Source: S34-282 sp034422075
GTDB taxonomy: Bacteria; Chloroflexota; Dehalococcoidia; Lucifugimonadales; Australimonadaceae
Direction: 5' to 3'
NCBI GenBank assembly: GCA_034422075.1
Contig: DAOUJX010000047.1
Span: forward strand, 1-22,512
DNA length: 22,512 nucleotides
Below are positions 12,724 to 20,551 of this stretch, in pieces; within the stretch, counting starts at the first letter, position 1; each line of letters starts with the position of its first letter. The notes beneath the pieces were generated by a model. That model made no database searches, was not told the origin of the DNA, and saw only the letters and a program-made list of their open reading frames with translations. The position numbers and the translations under genes were made by a program.

Positions 12724-13509
12724 ATGGACTTGCGCAGCTTGCCGACGGAGCCGACGCAGGATCAATACGCGCAGCCCCAGCGCGCATTCCTCAGCGTGCC
12801 ATGGGGCCCAGGCGAGATTGCGCTCAGCATTGCGGTTCTCCTCGGCCTCTTCCTTGTGCCGGCACTGATCGTTGCCGTGCAACTCGCCAGCTCCGGTGCT
12901 CTTGAGGGCGTGCAGGGGCAGGCGGTGGAAGCGGAGATATCGCCGGAGCTGCTCATCTTCTCGACCATCTTCTTGCAGGTCGGGACGCTGGGCCTAGCGT
13001 ACTTCCTCGGGCCGCGGCGATATGGCCTATCGATGGCAGCGCTGGGGTTCGCGTCGATGCCCCTCGGGCGCGCCGCCGCATGGGCACTCGGCACGCTGGC
13101 CGTGTCGTTGCTCATCGGCTACGTCTACGTTGCCGTCATCGAAGCCGTCTCGCCGGAGCTGCTGCCTCCGACCCTAGCGGAGCAACTGGGATTGGACGAC
13201 GACGCGTCGTCGATGACGCTGTTCTTCGTGTTCATCACCGTCGTCCTCCTAGCGCCCTTGTCGGAGGAGGTGTTCCACCGCGGTTTCGTGTTTGCAGGGC
13301 TCGCATCGCGCTGGGGCGTATGGTCAGCGATTGTGGCGAGCGCGGCGCTCTTTGCCCTGGCGCACGCTACCTTTGCGGTGATTGTTCCCGCCTTCCTCAG
13401 TGGGTTGCTCTTTGCGTGGGTGTTCTGGCGTACAGGGTCGATTTGGCCGGTGGTGGTGGCGCATGTCGTACAGAACTTCGCGGCCTTTTTCGGGCAGGTG
13501 GGAGTATGA
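12724..13509 (+). CDS. CPBP-family intramembrane metalloprotease
   Basis: This is a 261-residue polytopic membrane protein. The Abi/CPBP (Rce1-like) catalytic motifs are complete: EEVFHR (Glu181, Glu182, Arg186), FALAH (Phe210 to His214) and HVVQN (His247 to Asn251). Membrane segments include about residues 31-53, 77-95, 115-138, 164-179, 200-215 and 218-236. The family cleaves substrates within the membrane or processes prenylated or peptide substrates; the bacterial substrates are mostly unknown. Its stop overlaps the start of a second CPBP gene (ATGA), so the pair is co-translated. There is no ribosome-binding site; the start is probably near-leaderless. Confidence 0.9.
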   Translation: MDLRSLPTEPTQDQYAQPQRAFLSVPWGPGEIALSIAVLLGLFLVPALIVAVQLASSGALEGVQGQAVEAEISPELLIFSTIFLQVGTLGLAYFLGPRRYGLSMAALGFASMPLGRAAAWALGTLAVSLLIGYVYVAVIEAVSPELLPPTLAEQLGLDDDASSMTLFFVFITVVLLAPLSEEVFHRGFVFAGLASRWGVWSAIVASAALFALAHATFAVIVPAFLSGLLFAWVFWRTGSIWPVVVAHVVQNFAAFFGQVGV

Positions 13510-14255
13510 GAAACCCGTCAGCGGAGGCATTGAAGCCGGCGGCAGACGACCTGCGCATTCTGTCGAACGACCGCGAGCGAGCGCAGTTGTGGGGGCCGCC
13601 ACAGGTTGCGCTCGGCGTTTTTCTCGCAGCAGCTGCCTTCTTCATCTTCTGGTGGATGATCGTCTCGCCGGAAGGGACCTGGACTGGCAAGCAAGCGGTC
13701 AAGGGCTCGGGCGTCACGGTCTGGCTGTATCTCTCCAACGGCGCGCTGCTGATCCTCGCGGGTATGCTTGGCCCCGGGCGTCTGGAGCGCCCGGCCTCGG
13801 CTCTCGGCTTCCGAGCTATCAGGTGGGATGCGCTCGGCATCGCGCTTGCGGCGTTCGCCGCCGTAGGACTGCTGTGGATCGGCTACGACTACATCGCAAG
13901 CGCGCTTTCCATGTTGCCGGCTCCGCGAGAAGACTTGCCGATTGTCTGGGCGGCAGACCGCCACCACATCACATTCATCGCGGGAGTAGTCGCGCTGCGC
14001 CCGATTGCGGAGGAGGTGTTCTTCCGCGGGTTCGTGCTCCAAGGATTGCGACGTCGCCTCGGATTTGGCGCTGGGGCAGCCATCACGTCGGTACTGTACG
14101 CACTGGTGTACATCGGCGGCGGGCCAGGCCTGATACTGTTCGGCTTCGGCGCTGGACTGATACTCGCCGCCGCCTACCGCTACGGAGGCCTGTGGCCAAG
14201 CATCGCAGCAAACGCGGCCTTCAACATCGCGCTCATATCGTCGCGCGTGGGGTAG
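13506..14255 (+). CDS. CPBP-family membrane protein lacking both motif histidines
   Basis: This 249-residue protein begins at ATG 13506, overlapping the upstream stop. Motif 1 is intact (AEEVFFRG; Glu169, Glu170, Arg174). Motif 2 reads YALVY (Tyr198 to Tyr202) in place of FxxxH, and motif 3 reads NAAFN (Asn236 to Asn240) in place of HxxxN. Loss of both His suggests it does not bind metal in the usual way and may be a regulatory or pseudo-protease partner of the upstream complete enzyme. About six hydrophobic segments are seen. The frame is open further upstream, but that is out-of-frame sequence inside the first gene. Confidence 0.85.
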   Translation: MRNPSAEALKPAADDLRILSNDRERAQLWGPPQVALGVFLAAAAFFIFWWMIVSPEGTWTGKQAVKGSGVTVWLYLSNGALLILAGMLGPGRLERPASALGFRAIRWDALGIALAAFAAVGLLWIGYDYIASALSMLPAPREDLPIVWAADRHHITFIAGVVALRPIAEEVFFRGFVLQGLRRRLGFGAGAAITSVLYALVYIGGGPGLILFGFGAGLILAAAYRYGGLWPSIAANAAFNIALISSRVG

Positions 14256-14266
14256 AGGAGGCACAG

Positions 14267-14690
14267 ATGAATTTCGGCGAACCCAAAGACACAGATGTAC
14301 GTAAGGCGTAGAAGGATGAGGCACGAGACGCTACGCCGTGGCCGGCAGGCAATCCCGACCGGCTGTCCGAGGCATTGAGCATCAATCCTCCCCTGGAACA
14401 GATAGACACCGAGCACGCCGTCGGTGACCTTGGGGCTGACATCGTGGCGATGCCGCTGCAGGGCGGTCCCATCGCAGTTATCGAGACTCAAGGGGAGCGC
14501 TCCGATCACGGGCATCAGGGGCACGTGCCCTCCTACCTTGCAGGAACGGATGCCAAGACCGTCGTTTGGGTGGCCACCGAGTTTGCATCGCCGCACGCTT
14601 TCGTTCTTCGCCGTGAAGGCGCGCATCGTCCGGATTGGCGATTCCCAGCTCGCGCCGCTATTCGATGTTGTCGAGCAGCCGAGCGAGTGA
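14267..14690 (+). pseudogene. Decayed DUF4268-type / PD-(D/E)xK-like nuclease gene
   Basis: A GAGGAGG site (14255-14261) and ATG 14267 give MNFGEPKDTDVRKA and then TAG (14309-14311), where relatives have Trp (VRxxWxxEAxDFTPWLAEN). The same frame continues KDEARDATPWPAGNPDRLSE, then ADIVAMPLQGGPIAVIETQG (nuclease-like D...ExQ core) and SYLAGTDAKTVVWVATEF. After a shift near 14590-14610 a second frame ends FFAVKARIVRIGDSQLAP then LFDVVEQPSE and a stop at 14690. In intact homologues a longer linker joins these parts, so there is a nonsense mutation, a deletion and a frameshift. Such proteins are tied to restriction or defence by family context only. Confidence 0.7.
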
Positions 14691-14792
14691 GAACGCACAC
14701 ACCGCGCATCTTCGGCTGGCCTAGAAGGTGACCTTATACGCTTCCGCTGCGTTCTCTAGTCGCCGCCTCAGAGCACTTGGCTTCCGCACCCC

Positions 14793-14798
14793 TATAAT
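14793..14798 (+). promoter_or_regulatory. -10 box giving a leaderless trpA mRNA
   Basis: TATAAT ends 7 nt before ATG 14806, which places the expected transcription start at the start codon. No ribosome-binding site precedes trpA. No clear -35 is seen at the usual spacing. Confidence 0.5.
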
Positions 14799-14805
14799 GC
14801 GTCCC

Positions 14806-15624
14806 ATGACCGCAGATGCATCAGTGCGTGGCGCAGAGCGCATTGCCAGGGCGTTTGACAAGATGCGTGACGAGGGGCGCATCGGGCTAATTCCGTTCGT
14901 TACTGTCGGCTTTCCAGAGGCGGGCGACGCGGAGCGTATCGTGCCGGCGATCGAGGCGGCGGGCGCGGACATCATCGAGCTAGGCGTGCCGTACTCCGAT
15001 CCGCTGGCCGACGGCCCCACGCACCAGCAAGCGGCCTACCGTGCGCTGCTCAACGGAACGACGCCGCACGGCTGCATCGATGCTGCGCGCCGCCTGCGTG
15101 ACTCGGGAGTGCGCGCGCCGCTGCTCTTCCTGGGCTACTACAACCCCATCCTCTCCTATGGCACCGAGGCGTATGCGCGCGACTGCGCGGAGGCCGGAGT
15201 GGACGGGCTGATCGTGCCCGATTTGCCACCGGAGGAGGCCACTCCCCTGCGCACCGCACTGGAAGCGCACGGCATGGCGCTCGTCTCCATGCTAGCGCCG
15301 ACGAGCACAAACAAGCGTATCGCCGCAGCATGCGAGCACGCGCAGGGGTTCGTCTACTGCGTCTCCGTGACCGGCGTCACAGGTGCACGGACCGAGCTGC
15401 CGAGCGCCCTGCCCGACTTCCTCTCCCGCGTCCGCGCGCGCACCGACGTCCCGACTGCGGTTGGGTTCGGCATATCGGAGCGGCGGCACGTGGAGGCCCT
15501 TGCGAGAGTGGCGAACGCGGCAGTGGTCGGCAGCGCTCTCACGGGCGTGATAGACTCCGCGCCGCCCAGAGAGCGGGCAGCGAGGGCGGCGGCATTCGTC
15601 GCGCAACTTGCGGGACACCGCTAA
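14806..15624 (+). CDS. trpA: Tryptophan synthase alpha chain
   Basis: This is a 272-residue TIM-barrel protein of normal length. It splits indole-3-glycerol phosphate to indole and glyceraldehyde 3-phosphate and passes indole to TrpB. The signature IIELGVPYSDPLADGPTHQQ (about residues 57-76) holds the catalytic Glu and Asp region. The phosphate-binding loops VSVTGVTGAR and VGFGISERRH are present. ATG 14806 is chosen over upstream ATG 14797 because 14797 overlaps the TATAAT box. trpB and the other trp genes are not in the window, which is unusual because trpBA are normally adjacent. It heads the cluster trpA-aroH-aroF-ribF-tyrS. Confidence 0.96.
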   Translation: MTADASVRGAERIARAFDKMRDEGRIGLIPFVTVGFPEAGDAERIVPAIEAAGADIIELGVPYSDPLADGPTHQQAAYRALLNGTTPHGCIDAARRLRDSGVRAPLLFLGYYNPILSYGTEAYARDCAEAGVDGLIVPDLPPEEATPLRTALEAHGMALVSMLAPTSTNKRIAAACEHAQGFVYCVSVTGVTGARTELPSALPDFLSRVRARTDVPTAVGFGISERRHVEALARVANAAVVGSALTGVIDSAPPRERAARAAAFVAQLAGHR

Positions 15625-15651
15625 CGAAACGCCGCGGGACAGGGGAGCCGC

Positions 15652-16026
15652 ATGAGCCATTGCCTCGGATTGCGTGGCGCAACGACCGCCGACGCGAACA
15701 CACACGCCGCCATTTTCGGCGCAACGCAGGAACTGCTAGAGGGGCTCGTGGAAGCGAACGACCTTGAAGAAGAGGACGTCGCTGCGATATTCTTTACGAC
15801 TACGACCGACCTGAACGCGGAGTTTCCGGCGTTGGCGGCGCGCATCGGAATGGGCTGGGAGCACACGGCGCTCATGAGTGCCCACGAAATCCCCGTTCCC
15901 GGTGCAACGCCCATGGTCATCAGGGCGCTGCTCTGGGTGAACACGGATAGGTCGAAACAGGAACTGGTGCACCTCTACCTCAAAGGCGCACACAGATTGA
16001 GGGCAAGGAGCACGCGCAACTCGTAA
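15652..16026 (+). CDS. aroH: Chorismate mutase, monofunctional AroH type
   Basis: This is a 124-residue protein. It converts chorismate to prephenate, the branch to phenylalanine and tyrosine. It belongs to the B. subtilis AroH barrel family, not the all-helical AroQ family. The active-site residues are visible: Arg8 in LRGATT, Glu79 in SAHEIPVPGA and Arg91 in MVIRALLWV, matching AroH Arg7, Glu78 and Arg90. The FFTTTTDLNAEFPALAAR block is also typical. AGGGGAG lies 6-8 nt before the ATG, 27 bp after trpA, with aroF 8 bp downstream. Confidence 0.95.
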   Translation: MSHCLGLRGATTADANTHAAIFGATQELLEGLVEANDLEEEDVAAIFFTTTTDLNAEFPALAARIGMGWEHTALMSAHEIPVPGATPMVIRALLWVNTDRSKQELVHLYLKGAHRLRARSTRNS

Positions 16027-16034
16027 GTCTCGCC

Positions 16035-17099
16035 ATGACACAGCAGCCCATAAGCGACGTCAACATTAAGCGCATTGTTCCGCTGATACCGCCGGCAGAG
16101 TTGCATGCGCGTCTGCCGCTGAGCGAACGCGCGATGCAGACGGTTGCCGAGGGGCGCGAGGCCGTGCGACGCATCCTCACCGGCGACGATGACCGATTGC
16201 TGGTTATCGTCGGGCCGTGCTCGATTCACGACGAGCAGGCTGCGCTCGAGTACGCCGGGCGCTTGCGCGAGCTAGCGGACCGCGTCGCCGACCGTGTCCT
16301 CGTCGTCATGCGCGTCTACTTCGAGAAGCCGCGCACAACCGTCGGCTGGAAGGGCCTCATCAACGACCCGCACCTCGACGGCACATTCGACATGGACGTG
16401 GGCCTGACGGCTGCGCGGCGCATCCTGATGCAGCTGGCGGAGCAGGGCCTTGCGGCGGCGACGGAGTTCCTCGACCCCATCACCCCACAGTACATCGCCG
16501 ATCTCATCACATGGGCAGCGATCGGCGCGCGCACGACGGAGAGCCAGACGCATCGCCAGATGGCCAGCGGCCTCAGCATGCCCGTCGGCTTCAAGAACGG
16601 CACGGACGGCAGCTTGCGCACAGCGGTTGACGCGATGGTGGCAGCGCGTTCCAGCCACGCTTTTCTCGGCATCGACCTTCAGGGCAACACCTGCGTCGTC
16701 GAGACCCGCGGCAACCCGTACGGGCACATGGTGCTGCGCGGCGGGCACAGCGGTACGAACTTCGCAGCAAACGCATTGACGGATGCGCAGGACATGCTGC
16801 GCAATGCCAACCTGCCCGTCCAGCTGATGGTCGATTGCAGCCACGCCAACTCCGAAAAGGACTACCGGCGGCAGGCCGTCGCATTCCACGCTGTCATTGA
16901 GCAGCGCGTCGCAGGCAACCACGACATCGCCGGACTGATGGTCGAAAGCCACCTCTTCCCGGGGCGTCAGGACTTGCCGGACGACTTGTCGAAGTTGGCC
17001 TACGGCGTTTCAGTGACGGACGCGTGCATCGGCTGGGACGAGACTGAGACGTTGTTGCTCGAGGCACACGCCGCGCTCGAGCTGACTCCCGCGGGGTAG
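16035..17099 (+). CDS. aroF: 3-deoxy-7-phosphoheptulonate (DAHP) synthase, class I AroFGH type
   Basis: This 354-residue protein is the E. coli AroF/AroG/AroH type. It condenses PEP and erythrose 4-phosphate in the first shikimate-pathway step. Motifs include LLVIVGPCSIHDEQAALEYA (about residues 56-75; metal Cys), MRVYFEKPRTTVGWKG (PEP site), GFKNGTDG, and LMVDCSHANSEKDYRRQ (metal His). The N-terminal extension before VGPCSIH forms the feedback-inhibition site in this subfamily; which amino acid inhibits it cannot be read by eye, so the F/G/H symbol is arbitrary. It directly follows aroH, coupling shikimate entry to chorismate use. Confidence 0.94.
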   Translation: MTQQPISDVNIKRIVPLIPPAELHARLPLSERAMQTVAEGREAVRRILTGDDDRLLVIVGPCSIHDEQAALEYAGRLRELADRVADRVLVVMRVYFEKPRTTVGWKGLINDPHLDGTFDMDVGLTAARRILMQLAEQGLAAATEFLDPITPQYIADLITWAAIGARTTESQTHRQMASGLSMPVGFKNGTDGSLRTAVDAMVAARSSHAFLGIDLQGNTCVVETRGNPYGHMVLRGGHSGTNFAANALTDAQDMLRNANLPVQLMVDCSHANSEKDYRRQAVAFHAVIEQRVAGNHDIAGLMVESHLFPGRQDLPDDLSKLAYGVSVTDACIGWDETETLLLEAHAALELTPAG

Positions 17100-17105
17100 G
17101 GCGTC

Positions 17106-18062
17106 GTGGCGGCGCTGCGCGAAGAGCTGCGCGCCGGGGCGCACCACTCCGGCCTTTCCGCCGTTACCTTAGGCGTATTCGACGGCGTGCACCGCGGCCA
17201 CCTCCATTTGTTGGAGGCGTTGCGCGACGACGCCACGCGCCTCGAGCTGTCGAGCGCTGTGCTCACCTTCTCCAACCACCCGCTAACCATCCTCAAGCCT
17301 GAACTGCCCGTCGTCTTGCTGACACCGGTTGCGGAGCGCATGGAGTTGCTTCGCGCCTCCGGCGTCGACGCCGTCATTCCGATTTCCTTCACGCACGAGT
17401 TGTCGCAGTGGAGCGCGGAGGAGTTCGTCGCTGCGCTCATCGACGAGCTGTCGATGCGGCATCTGGTCGTCGGACCCGACTTCGCGCTCGGACGCGGCAG
17501 AGAAGGAACGGCGGACGTGCTGGCCGAGCTGGGAGAGCGTCACGGATTCACAGTGCGCGTCGTCAAGCCACTGGAAATTGGCGGCACGGCAGCGCGCAGC
17601 TCTTCGGTACGGGCGAGCCTGGCCTCAGGCGACATTGCGGAAGCCGCCGCTATCCTGAGCCGCCCCTACACTCTCAGCGCACCGGTCGTCGAGGGCGAAG
17701 GGCGCGGCGGCTCAGTGCTTGGCTACCCCACGTGCAACCTTGGCGTTTCGCCAGTGCTGGCATTGCCCGCAGACGGCATCTACGCAGCGTGGGCCGACAT
17801 CGACGGCGCGCGCCTCCCAGCGGCGGTGAGCGTCGGCATCAAGCCCACATTTCACGAGGATGGCCCACGTGTGGTGGAGGCATTCGTGCTCGATTTCAGC
17901 GGCGATCTCTACGGTAAGGATGTGCGATTGGAGTTCGTCACGCGGCTGCGCGAGCAGGAGCGCTTCTCTACCGCGGACGCGCTTGCGGCACAGATAGCGC
18001 GCGACGTGGAGGCCACGCGCTCGGAGCTCGGCGCTGCATCCGCACGGGTTGAGACGCGCTAG
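17106..18062 (+). CDS. ribF: Bifunctional riboflavin kinase / FAD synthetase
   Basis: This is a 318-residue protein from GTG 17106, 6 bp after aroF. The N-terminal nucleotidyltransferase domain (about residues 1-160) has TLGVFDGVHRGHLHLL (GxFDGxHxGH) and RSSSVRASLASGDI (RTSxxR-like), and it makes FAD from FMN. The C-terminal flavokinase domain (about 175-310) has GYPTCNL (PTxN, ATP/Mg binding), ADGIYAAW and VEAFVLDFSGDLYGKDV, and it phosphorylates riboflavin. Its TAG overlaps the tyrS GTG by one base. Placement in an aromatic amino-acid cluster is likely a transcription convenience, not a pathway link. Confidence 0.95.
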   Translation: MAALREELRAGAHHSGLSAVTLGVFDGVHRGHLHLLEALRDDATRLELSSAVLTFSNHPLTILKPELPVVLLTPVAERMELLRASGVDAVIPISFTHELSQWSAEEFVAALIDELSMRHLVVGPDFALGRGREGTADVLAELGERHGFTVRVVKPLEIGGTAARSSSVRASLASGDIAEAAAILSRPYTLSAPVVEGEGRGGSVLGYPTCNLGVSPVLALPADGIYAAWADIDGARLPAAVSVGIKPTFHEDGPRVVEAFVLDFSGDLYGKDVRLEFVTRLREQERFSTADALAAQIARDVEATRSELGAASARVETR

Positions 18063-19312
18063 TGGCCGCCCGCAAGCCATCGCCCCAGGAGCTCGACCGC
18101 ATCCTCAATCGCGGCGTCGCCGACATCATCCCACGCCAGGAATTCATCGAGCGGCTGCAACAGGCCAAGCCACTGCGCCTGAAGATGGGGTTCGACCCCA
18201 GCAGGCCAGACCTGCATATAGGCCATGTCGTCGGCCTCCGTAAGCTACGCCAACTGCAGGACCTCGGCCACGAGCTCATCCTCATCGTCGGCGACTGGAC
18301 GGCCCAAATCGGCGACCCTTCGGGGGAGTCCGAAATGCGCACAATGCTCAGCGCGGGAGACGTGCGAAAGAACGCCGAAACCTACATGCGCCAGTTCTTC
18401 AAGGTTATGGATTCCGGCAAGACACGCGCCGTCTACCAGAGCGAGTGGTTTGGGAAGTTCACGCTCACCGACGTCATACGCCTCACTTCGCACTTCACCG
18501 TCAATCAGTTCTTGCACCGTGACGACTTCGGGCAGCGCTACGCCGCACAGCGTCCCATCGCGGTTACCGAGATGCTCTACCCGCTCTTGCAGGCATACGA
18601 CTCCGTCGCCATCGAGGCGGACGTAGAGTTTGGCGGCACTGACCAGCTATTCAACCTGCTCGTTGGACGCGAGCTGCAGGAGAGAGTGGGGCAGCGGCCT
18701 CAGGTCGTCTTCACGATGCCCATCCTTCCCGGCACCGACGGCGTGCGCAAGATGAGCAAGTCGCTCGACAACTACATCGCCATTGAGGACACGCCGGACG
18801 ACATCTTCGGCAAAGTCATGTCGCTGCCCGACGATGTCGTCCCGCTCTACTACGAGTTGCTAACCGACCGATCCGACGACGAGGTGGCGGAGGTGCGCGC
18901 AGCGTTCGAGGAGGGCAGAGAGGGGCGGGGGTCGGCGCTTATGGACGCCAAGAAGGCGCTCGGCGCAGAACTGGTGGCCCACTTCTATGGCACGGAGGAC
19001 GCAGCCTCGGCGCAGGCAGAGTTCGAACGCGTCTTCCAGTCCCGCCAGGTTCCGACGGATGTACCGGAGTTTGCGGTCACGGATGCCACGCCGGGCGTTA
19101 CGGCCATTGGCTGCGAGCGTGCATCGGTCGAGCTGTCGCGCCTGCTCGTAGCGGCAGGCCTGGCCGTGAGCCGCAGCGAGGCGGCGCGCCTGATCGACCA
19201 AGGAGCCGTGCAAATCGATGGCGAGCGCGCCGAGTCGGATGGCGCAAGCATCGCCTTCGGCGCCATCCTGCGTGCAGGCCGCCGGCGATTCGCCCGAATG
19301 GTGAAAGGCTAA
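18062..19312 (+). CDS. tyrS: Tyrosyl-tRNA synthetase
   Basis: This 416-residue class I synthetase starts at GTG 18062, sharing one base with the ribF stop. HIGH lies at residues 52-55 and KMSKS at 230-234. The tyrosine-binding region includes KMGFDPSRPDLHIGH and EFGGTDQLFNLLVGR. The sequence has the insert pattern (GDWTAQIGDPSGESEMR) of the TyrZ-like TyrRS group. An S4 RNA-binding domain closes the protein (SRLLVAAGLAVSRSEAARLI). It is the last gene of the trpA-aroH-aroF-ribF-tyrS string; no clear intrinsic terminator follows. Confidence 0.96.
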   Translation: MAARKPSPQELDRILNRGVADIIPRQEFIERLQQAKPLRLKMGFDPSRPDLHIGHVVGLRKLRQLQDLGHELILIVGDWTAQIGDPSGESEMRTMLSAGDVRKNAETYMRQFFKVMDSGKTRAVYQSEWFGKFTLTDVIRLTSHFTVNQFLHRDDFGQRYAAQRPIAVTEMLYPLLQAYDSVAIEADVEFGGTDQLFNLLVGRELQERVGQRPQVVFTMPILPGTDGVRKMSKSLDNYIAIEDTPDDIFGKVMSLPDDVVPLYYELLTDRSDDEVAEVRAAFEEGREGRGSALMDAKKALGAELVAHFYGTEDAASAQAEFERVFQSRQVPTDVPEFAVTDATPGVTAIGCERASVELSRLLVAAGLAVSRSEAARLIDQGAVQIDGERAESDGASIAFGAILRAGRRRFARMVKG

Positions 19313-19417
19313 GGGCAAGGGCTTTGAGAACCACGGGCTGATCTCCCCCAGCTCCGCAGGCGGCGCGCTCCTTCGGCGTGGCGCCTGCACGCCGTCGTAC
19401 GTCGCGCGGCTAAAGCC

Positions 19418-19810
19418 CTAAAGAAGCGGGAGCAGCATGCCGAAGCCGTGCGCCACACCCACCAGCGACCAGCGCAGTCCCGCCAACCCCTCAATGTCAC
19501 GCTGATCGAGGCCGAGGCGCTGCACGTCCCAACCCTCGCTAGTGACGGTTGGGCGCTGCCAGCTTCCCTCGGCTCTGAAGCGCTGTTCCAAGCGGTTGGA
19601 GAAGACGTTCACCTGTTCATCGGTCACCGGGCCGCGCGCTCTGAAGGCGAGGTCCTGCGGATGTGCACCGTTTCGAAGGGTTCGCGGTTGAAGCGCAGTG
19701 CTTCCATGCCAAAGTCGGTTGTCAGCCGTGCCGTGCCTATCGGCAAAAAGCCCACATACTCGTTCGGCGGGTTGAAGTAGCGGAACCACACCACTTTTCC
19801 GGCAACCGAT
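19418..19810 (-). pseudogene. Phage HK97-type portal protein remnant
   Basis: Two minus-strand frames join in order. From about 19810 the first reads GKVVWFRYFNPPNEYVGFLP and TDFGMEALRFNREPFE, matching the portal segment with FRxFNPxxxYxGLSPxxxAR. After a frameshift near 19672-19675 the second frame reads NGAHPQDLAFRARGPVTDEQ, then NRLEQRFRAEGSWQRPTVTS and GWDVQRLGLDQRDIEGLAGL, ending MLLPLL and a stop at 19418. In intact portals this block reads F(E/A)NGA...GxPLPLL. The N-terminal half and the tail are missing. It indicates an old, mostly deleted prophage. The family call rests on ordered motifs read by eye. Confidence 0.65.
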
Positions 19811-19853
19811 TGGGTTCGCGCCCCGCGATCGCCACAGCCCGCGCATGCGGACG

Positions 19854-20009
19854 CTAGCGCCCGATAGGCCGGTCCAGCCGCATCAGCAACAGCTCGGCGC
19901 GTCGCACCTCTTCCGATGGCTGTTGCTCTTGTAAGCGGTACTTGAGCTCCAAGTACTGCGGCCTGTACCCCATCTTCGGCAGTTCCCACCAACGCTCTTG
20001 CACTTGCAT
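19854..20009 (-). CDS. Short frame with ribosome-binding site, possibly a phage-gene fragment
   Basis: This 51-codon frame starts at ATG 20009 after GGAGAGGGAC and ends TAG at 19854. It begins MQVQERWWELPKMGYRPQYL and continues with a charged helix that includes SEEVRRAELLLMRLDRPIGR. The composition looks protein-like. It lies directly upstream of the portal remnant on the same strand and could be the end of the neighbouring phage gene. No family was recognised. Confidence 0.35.
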   Translation of the reverse strand: MQVQERWWELPKMGYRPQYLELKYRLQEQQPSEEVRRAELLLMRLDRPIGR

Positions 20010-20185
20010 GTCCCTCTCCAGTCGCGTCGGACACCCTCCATGATGACGCAGGGATACTGCATTGCGCCAGTAGCATTTGACACATTCGTTCTAGTTAAAG
20101 GGGAGGCGTGTTTTCATTTGTGCGACATGCCCTGATGCTTACACGACAATAGGGCGTCGCGCCAGCATCGTTTGTCATGTGGGTG

Positions 20186-20191
20186 TATAGT
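20186..20191 (+). promoter_or_regulatory. -10 box giving a leaderless XRE-regulator mRNA
   Basis: TATAGT ends 6 nt before GTG 20198, the same geometry as trpA (TATAAT, 7 nt). This argues that translation starts at GTG 20198, because ATG 20177 lies upstream of the expected transcription start. Confidence 0.45.
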
Positions 20192-20197
20192 CATGAC

Positions 20198-20551
20198 GTG
20201 GAAACGACACGCGCAGGACTGGCCGATTTCATTCGCGAATGGCTGCGCGAGCGCGACACGACGCAGCTGTGGCTGGCGCAGCAGGCGGGTATTCCACACA
20301 GCGTCATCAGCGCGCTCTTCACGCGCCGCGCCATGCCCCGCCCCGCTACGTTGCGCAAGCTCGCCAAGCCGCTCGGCATCCCCATTGGTCAGCTGCTGGT
20401 CATCGCCGGCTACATCAGCGAGGAGGAGTACAAGACGCCGATCCAGCAGACCGACCTCGCCCGCCTCTACGAAATCGGCGACCTGACCGACGAAGAGTGG
20501 AAGCAGGTTCTCGAATTCGGCCGCTACGTGCGGTCGCGGCGCAAGAGGTAG
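20198..20551 (+). CDS. XRE-family helix-turn-helix regulator
   Basis: This is a 117-residue protein from GTG 20198, or 124 residues if ATG 20177 is used. The N-terminal HTH_3-type domain (about residues 6-65) has TQLWLAQQAGIPHSVISALF (helix 2, turn, recognition helix) and the usual ATLRKLAKPLGIPIGQLLVI end. The C-terminal region (GYISEEEY...DEEWKQVLEFGRYVRSRRKR) is helical with a basic tail and no peptidase or metabolite domain. It is probably a DNA-binding repressor. It lies beside the phage portal remnant, so it may be a surviving prophage regulator, although similar stand-alone regulators are common on chromosomes. Confidence 0.85.
   Translation: METTRAGLADFIREWLRERDTTQLWLAQQAGIPHSVISALFTRRAMPRPATLRKLAKPLGIPIGQLLVIAGYISEEEYKTPIQQTDLARLYEIGDLTDEEWKQVLEFGRYVRSRRKR

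Noticed and set aside
19317..19419. Intrinsic terminator after tyrS from AGGGCTTT/AAAGCCCT
   Set aside because: The 8-bp arms are 86 bp apart and no T-run follows; probably chance or a repeat.
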